A stretch of DNA of 64,000 nucleotides from Arcuatula senhousia (Eukaryota > Mollusca > Bivalvia > Mytilida > Mytilidae). Position numbers and translations under genes: made by a program. The DNA is taken from contig OZ020313.1 of NCBI GenBank assembly GCA_963971305.1, positions 55,996,203 to 56,060,202 of the forward strand, given 5' to 3'. This document shows, one piece after another, positions 1 to 8,700 of the stretch; the stretch's first letter is position 1; the number at the start of each line of letters is the position of its first letter. The notes under the pieces were generated by a model. That model saw only the letters and a program-made list of their open reading frames with translations. It did no database searches and had not been told where the DNA came from.

Positions 1-721
1 CCCGCTCCCATACTTATCTTGCCTATAGATGTGGGAGACGATTTCTTTCCACTTATGGCTCTTGTTTCCTTGACACATGGCAGCGGACGCACTCATGATG
101 TCGCCGTAATTTCATTTTTCATCTACGTCGTACGATCTAGGATCGGGACGTTTCTTGACCATGGGCTCCCATAAGCCGGGGAACCCTTATAGCGCTGACC
201 GTCGTCGAAGATATCGTCCCCATCGAAAGTGACTTGCAGATTTCCTATTATGATGGCATCGTTCTCCAGCCGCAATCCAAAGGTATGATCAGCTTTGGGA
301 GTCATACTGAGCTGAAGATAGTGGGTTGCTCGCGGACCGAGGTTAGTCTTCAATATTGCTTGCTCGATGGGCAGTGGGTCGTCATCCTCAGCGGCAGGAG
401 GTAGAAGAGCAGGCAATGGGGCGGGTAGAGGAAGGGAGATATCTTCGATCTTTTTAGTGATTTTGGAGGCAGTCTCCTTTTGCGTCTCGAGCACGGGCTT
501 GAATATCTAGGAGAGATATCTTCGATCTTTTAAGTGATCTGGGGGGCTGTCTTCTTTTGCGTCTCGACCACGGACTTTAATATCTTGGAGAGATCGCGAC
601 TGAGTCCAATATTATCTTGACGACGCTGTATATCGCTTGCCTACATGCTACGCTTCGTCTCCTGCAAGTCCCTGGCTAGCGCCTCACGCTGTTTGGGATC
701 GGTAATCTTGATGAACGTCAT
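1..721 (-). pseudogene. Maverick/Polinton conserved ORF of unknown function, decayed, runs off left edge
   Basis: Read on the minus strand from an ATG at 721. The N-terminus (MTFIKITDPKQREALARDLQ) and an internal stretch around 440-180 (LQVTFDGDDIFDDGQRYKG) resemble a conserved uncharacterised protein that accompanies Polinton ATPase and integrase genes in animal genomes. This is recognised from memory, not searched. The frame breaks several times: an early stop near 640, a 77-bp tandem duplication (436-512 and 513-589, not a multiple of three), and another shift near 120 after which GNKSHKWKEIVSHIY continues toward the edge. A TATA-like motif sits directly before the ATG. It is one of a set of co-linear Polinton relic genes up to 5745. 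Role in the element is unknown; structural or DNA-binding roles are both possible. Confidence 0.6.
436..589. repeat. 77-bp tandem duplication inside the Polinton ORF
   Basis: Two adjacent copies, 436-512 and 513-589, share most bases (both begin gagatatcttcgatctttt and include cttttgcgtctcga). The length is not divisible by three, so the duplication shifts the reading frame of the surrounding ORF. Confidence 0.85.
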
Positions 722-735
722 TTTATTTATAGCAC
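719..735 (-). promoter_or_regulatory. TATA-like start motif of the relic Polinton ORF
   Basis: On the minus strand the bases read TATAAATAAAATGAC, with the ATG at 721-719. The same arrangement (TATA-like box, AT-rich spacer, ATG within about 10 bases) stands before the ATPase (3015) and protease (5311) starts, so it is read as an element-specific promoter/start motif. Confidence 0.5.
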
Positions 736-738
736 CAC

Positions 739-866
739 CAACGCCTCATAGCGTTTGACGCATTGCCTCCAAACGCCCCATAGTGTTCGACGCATCGCCT
801 CCCATCGCCTAATAGCGTTCGACGCCTAGCCTCCCAACGCCTCATAGCGTTCGTCCCATTGCTTCC
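739..866. repeat. 32-bp minisatellite, four copies
   Basis: Four head-to-tail 32-bp units begin at 739, 771, 803 and 835, each a variant of caacgcctcatagcgttcga plus twelve bases. They lie just upstream (minus strand) of the Polinton ORF start. Confidence 0.85.
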
Positions 867-1205
867 ATCACCCTGCCAGTCAGCTTTTCGCACCCCCATC
901 GTGGATGCAAAAAGCTTATTTCCCATCGCCCGGGCCCTAGCGTCTGAATATCGCCTGCCAATGAGGAGAAAGTGCATATGGACCGCCCATGCAGCATTCG
1001 GAGGAGCAAAAAGATTTGCGGCAGATCCTCTTAGCAACTTTAAGGTGAACGAACTCCCATCTCATCCGGACTTTTACGCCCGACCGGAGGGTTGCTTATT
1101 TGGAAATGCGAATTCTCTCCTCGTGGGTCCGATGCAAAGCCTTGCTGCGGGCAATCTTAACACTGATAGCATATGCCTCGTGCTTCGAATGCCTGCTGCA
1201 TTTAT
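867..1205. other. GC-rich Polinton-flank sequence, no recognisable gene
   Basis: Short open frames exist on both strands but none shows a motif I recognise. Base composition matches the Polinton relic rather than the AT-rich host DNA, so it is probably decayed element sequence upstream of the hAT-like insertion. Confidence 0.4.
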
Positions 1206-1962
1206 CACTGCTAAGGATGGCAACGATTAATCGGTTAACCGGTTATTCGGTCGGAAAGATCGTAACCGGTTACGAATTTCAGTAATCGATAATTCGTTAA
1301 AAATAAAAAATAAAAACTTTTTTTCATTGTACATTTCAAACTCAATTAGAATAATTCAATTAGTAAACAGTAACACAAAGAAAATTGATTGAAATGGATA
1401 ATTTGCGATGATTACTCCGTCATGACACAATTGTTTATACAAACTGTCACTAATAGTAACAAAACCATTTCAGATTTGAAGCGTTGCTAATTGCAGTTTT
1501 ATTGAACCTTTTATGGTTTGGTAAAACTGTTTGTTTCTCATTATTTACTTCGTTTTTTTATCCTGTTTACTACGTTTTTTTTCTTCGTCTTGTCCTTCTA
1601 TGTCTGCTGTATTTGTCATTGCCTTTTTGGGCTTACAAAATATATTTATCCCATTTGTACTCCTTAATTGTGTGTTGAAAGTAACATTTTTGAAACGCAT
1701 CGCATTCAGTGGTTTTATCCTATATTCAAACTTAAAGCCGATTCAAAGCTTATAAATGCGAATTGTTCATTTTTTGGCTTGCATTAACGGGAGGGCTAAG
1801 ACACAGTCTATTAACCATAAGTTTTTTCCGCAATTTATTTTGACTGGACGCCTTGACTTCTTTTATAGTTACACGAATCACACGGTCAACCGGTTTATCG
1901 GTCGGAAGATCTGACGATTAACCGGTTAGTGTATTTGAACAGTTTGTCATCCCTAATCACTG
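1206..1962. mobile_element. hAT-like non-autonomous DNA transposon
   Basis: The ends are inverted repeats: left CACTGCTAAGGATGGCAAC, right (reverse complement) CAGTGATTAGGGATGACAAAC. A CAG/CAC-type terminus with this spacing resembles hAT termini (inference). Just inside each end is a related block rich in AACCGGTT (about 1223-1283 and 1876-1933), here in direct orientation. The 600-bp interior is AT-rich, unlike the surrounding GC-rich relic, and has no transposase. No clear 8-bp target duplication was found, so the exact ends or the superfamily may be wrong. Confidence 0.6.
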
Positions 1963-2248
1963 CCCGATGTGGAGGGTTGCGTGCATTGATTGCCGTGGAC
2001 GGTGATGATGCTACACTGTGGTCTGGGTGGGGGTCGGAGTTTTTGGTGGGAGTGGGACTTATAGCTCCTTCCTTTGAAATCTTGATCAGCGATGCGGCGA
2101 TAGTACCTTTCAGCCCCACATTTACTACCCCGGGATATCGTAAATAACGCTCTCTCCCACTGGTGCTTGCATTCAGGGGGTGGTCGTTGGGATCGGGGGC
2201 ATTCTCACGATCCAAGTCCCGTTGATTCTCAAGGATACATTCCTGCAA
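1963..2248 (-). pseudogene. Polinton-relic ORF of unknown function, 3' part cut by the hAT-like insertion
   Basis: An open frame descends from 2248 with charged, non-repetitive sequence (for example NQRDLDRENAPDPNDHPL) and runs straight into the transposon end at 1962. Codon usage and GC content match the neighbouring Polinton genes. I do not recognise the family. A minor capsid or another accessory protein of the element is possible from position but is not shown by the sequence. Confidence 0.4.
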
Positions 2249-2294
2249 CGATCCATTCTTTATGTTAGACTCGATTGATTTCGTCTAATTTGCA

Positions 2295-3015
2295 TCAGTA
2301 TTTCCCATCCGTCGTGGGGCTCGTAAGATCGACGGTCAGGAATCCATGAGGTTGGACCCAGCAGCGCTTGCACAGGGCATCGAATTGGTCCGGGGTGAGA
2401 TCGCCGCAATGGTCCCGGCGAATATGGTCGAGATTCTTTGCATGCTGCTCGAAGAGGCAGATGAGTTGGCATTCTGCCGGATCAATTGCCGCGGGAGCTT
2501 GAAGTAATTTTGGCACAGGTAGAAGCAGTCCACGTTATTATGGCGACCGCGCACGTAGTAGTCTTCACACTTGCTCTGCTTGCTCAGCATGGAAGACCAT
2601 GATTTTTTTGCGGGTGGGATCGAGCTTTCGAGGATCGGGCACTTCACTCGCCTGCTCGAAAATTGAAGGTGGCTTGGTCGGTGGCTTCATCATCTGCACC
2701 ACGTCAACCAAAGAGTTGGGATAGCGATCCTTGATGGAGAGAAGGTCGCAGATATCATCTTTCGAAAACACTTTTCCAATTTCCAAGCGCCTGTCGCAGT
2801 AGCTGTTAGATAGGGTGGTGGAGCGATTTTCCGAAGACGTAGAGGCGATTGTAGTCGAGCCATCCATCGCACAGGAGAAAATTATTCAGCAGCGTCGTCT
2901 TACCACAGTCCGACTTTCCGATGATCAGACCTCGGATGGATCGCTGCGGGAGGAGAAAGTGGTTCTGCCGACGGCTCGTGTCGGGCTCATCGTAGGTAAG
3001 GTCTTCAACGTTCAT
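2295..3015 (-). pseudogene. Polinton FtsK/HerA-type DNA-packaging ATPase, frameshifted
   Basis: The reading starts at the ATG at 3015 (MNVEDLTYDEPD). About 30 residues in is a Walker A-like loop, GKSDCGKTT, preceded by hydrophobic GLII, as in A32-like packaging ATPases. Further on are KCEDYYVRGRHNNVDCFYL and LCQNYFKLPRQLIRQNAN, a segment typical of Polinton ATPases around the Walker B/sensor region. The parts fall in different frames, with breaks near 2860, 2600 and 2500, so no functional protein can be made. In intact elements the enzyme packages DNA into capsids. A TATA-like motif (3016-3029) precedes the start. The neighbours are a PLA2 protein and integrase on the opposite strand, as expected for this element type. 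Confidence 0.85.
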
Positions 3016-3030
3016 TTATCTATATAAAAT
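3013..3030 (-). promoter_or_regulatory. TATA-like start motif of the relic ATPase gene
   Basis: The minus strand reads TTTATATAGATAAATGAACG, ending in the ATPase ATG (3015-3013). It is closely matched by TATTTAGATAAATGAGCA before the protease. The same short stretch lies upstream of the divergent PLA2 gene at 3046, so it may have served both directions. Confidence 0.55.
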
Positions 3031-3045
3031 CGTGTGTACTGCTTT

Positions 3046-3480
3046 ATGTGTAAGAAGAAGACGAAGACGAATAATCGTTACGTGATCACCAGCGAGGACG
3101 GACGGCGGCGACAGAGGTGGGAACCTGCTCCGAGTGCAGTGCGCGAAAATCTCAGTTCATCAAGATGGAGAGGAGCACTGGACTCGTGAATCGGCTGATA
3201 AATCGACCGCCCGTCGAAATGCATCTGCCGGGGCATAATTTCACCAGTCCGGGGACCAGACTCTGCCAGCGACCGAATGCCGACGGCACCCCCAAACCTT
3301 GGTCGAGACTTACCAATCGAGTCGATGAGTCCGCCTGTCGCCACGATCTCCGCTATGCCAACCACAAGGATACGACTGCATGAAATTCGATCTGTGATAA
3401 GACGATGCTAGCCTCGCTCGATGCCCTCCCCTATCTCACCGCGCGCGAACGCTTTGGGATGGGCGTGGGAGAGCAAAAAA
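3046..3480 (+). pseudogene. Virion protein with parvovirus-type phospholipase A2 domain, frameshifted
   Basis: An ATG at 3046 opens a basic N-terminus (MCKKKTKTNNRY). A second frame from 3117 carries LPGHNFTSPGTRL (calcium-loop-like, residues 37-49 of that frame) and CRHDLRYA, whose His-Asp pair (residues 76-77) matches the catalytic HD of viral PLA2 domains. The same layout is seen in VP1-like proteins of parvoviruses and in PLA2 proteins of Polinton/adintovirus elements. A further shift near 3380 leads to MLASLDALPYLTARERFGM. In intact elements this domain helps particles escape from membranes. It runs almost directly into the integrase. The PLA2 call is from motif reading only, but the paired motifs and the context agree. 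Confidence 0.72.
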
Positions 3481-4394
3481 AGTACGCTGGTCGGACGCGC
3501 TAGCCGAAGAGTTACATAAGCCAGTCTGACGAATATTTCAGAAGCGTCGCTTTGTGATAGATGGAGGGAAAAAGATCTGGGCTGCCGATCTCGTGGATAT
3601 GAGCGCCTTCTCCCGCGATAATCGAGGCTTCAAGTTCGTCTTCTCCAAGTACGGCTGGTTAGTGCAACTCAAGGATAAGAGAGGCACCACGGTGCGAGAT
3701 GCCTTCCAGACTGTCTTCAACGATCGCACGCCCCAGAAGCTACGGACCGATAAATAAGGGGACGGAATTTTATAATTGTGAGGTGAAGGATCTGCTTTGG
3801 AAGCACGAAGTCGATCTCTACTCGACGGAACACGAAAAGAAATCGAGCGTGGTGGAGCTGATTATAAGGAATCGTCCCATGAAGGAGAAGGTGTTCAAAT
3901 ACTTCTCGGCCACTTCCACGCGCGCCTATCTCCCCGTCCTGGAGGATCTCGTCCACCAGTATAATACCACCAAGCATCGATCCATCAAAATGAGCCCCAC
4001 CGCCGCTAGCCAGAAAGACGAGGTAAGGTCTTCTGGAATCTCTTCGGAGACCTCCCACCCATGTAGCCGCAGCGATTCGACGTCGGCGACAGGATCCGAA
4101 TCGCCAAGAAGAAGGGCATCTTCGAGAAGGGATATGTTGCGCGCTGACGGAGGAGGTCTTTACCATTGCCCAGGCCCCAGCGGCACAGCCACCCACCTAT
4201 CATCTCAAAGACTTCAAGGGCGAGGAAATCAAGGGGTCCTTTTACGAGCATGAGCTCCATCACACCGATCAGGATATTTTTCGCATCGAGAAAGTCTTGC
4301 AGCGGTGCACCCAAGGAAGGTGATAGAAGCTTACGTCAAGTGGAGAGGCTACCCTGCGACCTTTAATTCCTGGATCAAGGAGTCTGACTTGTAA
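3481..4394 (+). pseudogene. Polinton rve-type integrase with C-terminal chromodomain, frameshifted
   Basis: The segment opens with WSDALAEELHKPV (about 3487-3525), typical of the integrase N-terminal side, followed by IWAADLVDM with the first catalytic Asp near 3587. The second acidic residue is in RTDK/GTEFYN (about 3750-3775), split by a frame change, and a Glu follows at SSVVE (about 3850). Further on are HQYNTTKHRSIKMSPT and, near 4322-4390, VIEAYVKWRGYPATFNSWI, a chromodomain with the expected aromatic residues. Chromodomains are known at the C-terminus of Polinton integrases and may direct integration to marked chromatin. There are at least four frame breaks and a stop inside the chromodomain region. 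In life the enzyme would join the element's ends to host DNA. Confidence 0.88.
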
Positions 4395-4453
4395 TAACCC
4401 CCACCCCCCACAAGCAGGTTCCTCGAGAGAGAGACCAGATTGTTTCAATTTTT

Positions 4454-4890
4454 TTACGCATGCTTCAGCTCGACGAAGATCCGTAATGCATCCAGGTCCG
4501 CCTGCAGCCGGTCGTAAAAGACATTGGTGATAGGTTCGTTATCGGTCTGGGGGAGTGGGAGATTTAGCAAGTGAAACTTTTGCATATCTAAGTCCGTCTT
4601 CATGATACCATTGGTCGAGGTGCATTTCGAATTATCGACTTTGCCGTGTTCCACGGCGGTCAGCTTTTTGGTCAGGTCTTTGATCGATGCGTCACACCCC
4701 CTTGCATCTGATTGATGGTCTTTTGCATCTGCACCACCACCTCCTCGAAGTCCTCGAAATCCTTCATGCCGTCTTTCATTTGCAGATTTACCCAATGTTT
4801 CGTGACTGCATCCGAGCCCTCCCTGGGTGATCCCAGGATGGTGATGCGATGATCATCCAGATCCTGAAGCATCCGCCAGAGGGACATGCG
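4454..4890 (-). pseudogene. Fibre/tail-spike-like protein of the Polinton relic, frameshifted
   Basis: Two copies of a motif typical of phage and viral fibre proteins appear: DHRITILGSPREGSDAVTKH near 4850-4790 in one frame and DMQKFHLLNLPLPQTDNEP near 4595-4535 in another. Both follow the pattern 'x-H-x-I/L-x-N/I-L-x-x-P-x5-8-A/P-x-T/N'. Between them is a coiled-coil-like stretch (DFEDFEEVVVQMQKTINQM). The frame changes near 4720, so the gene is broken. The family is inferred; it would sit on the virion surface. The expected start motif upstream (around 4905-4925) is only partly preserved (AGATAAG). Confidence 0.5.
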
Positions 4891-4944
4891 CTTCCGCTAG
4901 TGTGTCCAAACTTATCTTTCTTATCAATTAAGGGCGAAGATCAC

Positions 4945-5311
4945 CTACTCGAGCGTCCGACCTTCCGATAGGAGCTTCAGCACGTTCCGGCAAAAGTGCC
5001 TGCAGACCGTGTCGCCGCGCCGCTGCAGCTTGTCGGTATTATATCGAATCTCTGGCTGCAGATAGTTGACCATCTCGTCGGGAGGAGGCAGGCCGTAGGA
5101 TCGAAGTAGACTTTGAGCCCTCTGCGCTTATGCCAGCACTTCCAGTGCGTGCTAGGGCCATCGCGATCGTCGTGATTCAAGATGCCACACTCGGTGGGTT
5201 TGAGGTTTGTGGTAGGGCGTCGCGCATGAATACTCCTCTGAATCGATGTCAAGGGTCGGGGGAGAGGAGCTTGTTGGGGAGGTGGATGCCGTGCACTCGT
5301 ATGCTGCTCAT
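4945..5311 (-). pseudogene. Adenain-like cysteine protease (capsid maturation), frameshifted
   Basis: The reading starts at the ATG 5311-5309 (MSSIRVHGIHLPNKLLS). The core is ECGILNHDDRDGPSTHWKCW near 5195-5136, with the catalytic His in THW, then VYFDP near 5115. After a frame change near 5100, the segment around 5000-4980 (QRRGDTVCRHFC) carries the catalytic Cys. A stop lies at 4945-4947. His-Asp-Cys in this order is the signature of C5/adenain-type proteases used by adenoviruses, Polintons and virophages to process capsid proteins. Usual relatives have Gly after the catalytic Cys (CGHFC); here it is Arg. At least two frame breaks make it non-functional. Confidence 0.8.
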
Positions 5312-5325
5312 TTATCTAAATAAAG
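5309..5325 (-). promoter_or_regulatory. TATA-like start motif of the relic protease gene
   Basis: The minus strand reads TATTTAGATAAATGAGCA, ending in the protease ATG. It differs at only a few bases from the motif before the ATPase at 3015. Confidence 0.5.
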
Positions 5326-5426
5326 GTAATCTAAGTATGAGCATTTGCGCGAGTGAGAGCCTGATAAATGCAGGATGGGCATCTGCACCCATCAGAGCCT
5401 GCTAAATGCGGAGGAGGTGTCTCAGT
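5326..5426. promoter_or_regulatory. Spacer with direct and inverted repeats between polymerase and protease
   Basis: Two direct copies of agagcctg(a/c)taaatgc lie near 5357 and 5393. Between them gatggg and cccatc can pair around a short loop. It lies between the polymerase stop (5429-5427) and the protease start, so it may have been a terminator or regulatory spacer. Confidence 0.35.
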
Positions 5427-5745
5427 TCAGTTGCTGCCGTGAGGGATTGGATAGTGTCCGTGGCCAAGGGTGCTGATGTTGCGCTTATCGTCCTTGACAG
5501 AGAAGAGCGATCTTGTTGATTTCCTCGGGGTAGATCTGACGGAGGTGGCTGGGAAGGATGCTCATCGGTTGGTGGATCTCCTGTTGGGCCTCAAGGCATC
5601 GCTTGTAATCCCCGAAGGCGATGCTGCACCTGATGACGCTCTTGGTGGCTCCCTTCGCCTTCTTGGTGGTCTGACCGTCGTCCATCTTGAAAACGTATAG
5701 TTTCGCCCGGAGCCCCACGAATTCGGTCATGACCTTTCGCTGCAT
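5427..5745 (-). pseudogene. C-terminal remnant of Polinton protein-primed DNA polymerase B
   Basis: The minus-strand frame from 5745 reads MTEFVGLRAKLYVFKMDDG and then a KKAKG segment, the conserved end of Polinton-type pPolB where 'EFVGLRxKxY' precedes a lysine-rich KAKG. A frame change near 5505 leads to DDKRNISTLGHGHYPIPH and a stop at 5429-5427. Only about 100 residues remain. All the exonuclease, polymerase and TPR parts that should lie to the right are missing, replaced by the 171-bp satellite that begins at 5746. The intact enzyme would replicate the element by protein priming. Confidence 0.82.
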
Positions 5746-8700
5746 TCAAATCCTAGGTCGAAAGGACCCACCCAGGCACACTTTATAACAAAATCGCTAT
5801 CATTATCAGACCGGAACCGGAAGTCGTGGCCAACTTTTGAGACTTGGGTCATGCACCTCTATACCTCCCCTTTCTATGCCACCTAGTCCCTATGCCACCC
5901 AAAATAGCCATCGGGGTCAAATCCGGGGTCGAAAGGACCCACCCAGGCACACTTTATAACAAAATCGCTATCATTATCAGACCGGAACCGGAAGTCGTGG
6001 CCAACTTTTGAGACTTGGGTCATGCACCTCTATACCTCCCCTTTCTATGCCACCTAGTCCCTATGCCACCCAAAATAGCCATCGGGGTCAAATCCGGGGT
6101 CGAAAGGACCCACCCAGGCACACTTTATAACAAAATCGCTATCATTATCAGACCGGAACCGGAAGTCGTGGCCAACTTTTGAGACTTGGGTCATGCACCT
6201 CTATACCTCCCCTTTCTATGCCACCTAGTCCCTATGCCACCCAAAATAGCCATCGGGGTCAAATCCGGGGTCGAAAGGACCCACCCAGGCACACTTTATA
6301 ACAAAATCGCTATCATTATCAGACCGGAACCGGAAGTCGTGGCCAACTTTTGAGACTTGGGTCATGCACCTCTATACCTCCCCTTTCTATGCCACCTAGT
6401 CCCTATGCCACCCAAAATAGCCATCGGGGTCAAATCCGGGGTCGAAAGGACCCACCCAGGCACACTTTATAACAAAATCGCTATCATTATCAGACCGGAA
6501 CCGGAAGTCGTGGCCAACTTTTGAGACTTGGGTCATGCACCTCTATACCTCCCCTTTCTATGCCACCTAGTCCCTATGCCACCCAAAATAGCCATCGGGG
6601 TCAAATCCGGGGTCGAAAGGACCCACCCAGGCACACTTTATAACAAAATCGCTATCATTATCAGACCGGAACCGGAAGTCGTGGCCAACTTTTGAGACTT
6701 GGGTCATGCACCTCTATACCTCCCCTTTCTATGCCACCTAGTCCCTATGCCACCCAAAATAGCCATCGGGGTCAAATCCGGGGTCGAAAGGACCCACCCA
6801 GGCACACTTTATAACAAAATCGCTATCATTATCAGACCGGAACCGGAAGTCGTGGCCAACTTTTGAGACTTGGGTCATGCACCTCTATACCTCCCCTTTC
6901 TATGCCACCTAGTCCCTATGCCACCCAAAATAGCCATCGGGGTCAAATCCGGGGTCGAAAGGACCCACCCAGGCACACTTTATAACAAAATCGCTATCAT
7001 TATCAGACCGGAACCGGAAGTCGTGGCCAACTTTTGAGACTTGGGTCATGCACCTCTATACCTCCCCTTTCTATGCCACCTAGTCCTTATGCCACCCAAA
7101 ATAGCCATCGGGGTCAAATCCGGGGTCGAAAGGACCCACCCAGGCACACTTTATAACAAAATCGCTATCATTATCAGACCGGAACCGGAAGTCGTGGCCA
7201 ACTTTTGAGACTTGGGTCATGCACCTCTATACCTCCCCTTTCTATGCCACCTAGTCCCTATGCCACCCAAAATAGCCATCGGGGTCAAATCCGGGGTCGA
7301 AAGGACCCACCCAGGCACACTTTATAACAAAATCGCTATCATTATCAGACCGGAACCGGAAGTCGTGGCCAACTTTTGAGACTTGGGTCATGCACCTCTA
7401 TACCTCCCCTTTCTATGCCACCTAGTCCCTATGCCACCCAAAATAGCCATCGGGGTCAAATCCGGGGTCGAAAGGACCCACCCAGGCACACTTTATAACA
7501 AAATCGCTATCATTATCAGACCGGAACCGGAAGTCGTGGACAACTTTTGAGACTTGGGTCATGCACCTCTATACCTCCCCTTTCTATGCCACCTAGTCCC
7601 TATGCCACCCAAAATAGCCATCGGGGTCAAATCCGGGGTCGAAAGGACCCACCCAGGCACACTTTATAACAAAATCGCTATCATTATCAGACCGGAACCG
7701 GAAGTCGTGGCCAACTTTTGAGACTTGGGTCATGCACCTCTATACCTCCCCTTTCTATGCCACCTAGTCCCTATGCCACCCAAAATAGCCATCGGGGTCA
7801 AATCCGGGGTCGAAAGGACCCACCCAGGCACACTTTATAACAAAATCGCTATCATTATCAGACCGGAACCGGAAGTCGTGGCCAACTTTTGAGACTTGGG
7901 TCATGCACCTCTATACCTCCCCTTTCTATGCCACCTAGTCCCTATGCCACCCAAAATAGCCATCGGGGTCAAATCCGGGGTCGAAAGGACCCACCCAGGC
8001 ACACTTTATAACAAAATCGCTATCATTATCAGACCGGAACCGGAAGTCGTGGCCAACTTTTGAGACTTGGGTCATGCACCTCTATACCTCCCCTTTCTAT
8101 GCCACCTAGTCCCTATGCCACCCAAAATAGCCATCGGGGTCAAATCCGGGGTCGAAAGGACCCACCCAGGCACACTTTATAACAAAATCGCTATCATTAT
8201 CAGACCGGAACCGGAAGTCGTGGCCAACTTTTGAGACTTGGGTCATGCACCTCTATACCTCCCCTTTCTATGCCACCTAGTCCCTATGCCACCCAAAATA
8301 GCCATCGGGGTCAAATCCGGGGTCGAAAGGACCCACCCAGGCACACTTTATAACAAAATCGCTATCATTATCAGACCGGAACCGGAAGTCGTGACCAATT
8401 TTTGAGACTTGGGTCATGCACCTCTATACCTCCCCTTTCTATGCCACCTAGTCCCTATGCCACCCAAAATAGCCATCGGGGTCAAATCCGGGGTCGAAAG
8501 GACCCACCCAGGCACACTTTATAACAAAATCGCTATCATTATCAGACCGGAACCGGAAGTCGTGGCCAACTTTTGAGACTTGGGTCATGCACCTCTATAC
8601 CTCCCCTTTCTATGCCACCTAGTCCCTATGCCACCCAAAATAGCCATCGGGGTCAAATCCGGGGTCGAAAGGACCCACCCAGGCACACTTTATAACAAAA

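Noticed and set aside
859..1230. 123-residue plus-strand ORF
   Set aside because: It crosses from Polinton-flank DNA into the hAT-like end, shows no motif and has no start or promoter context.
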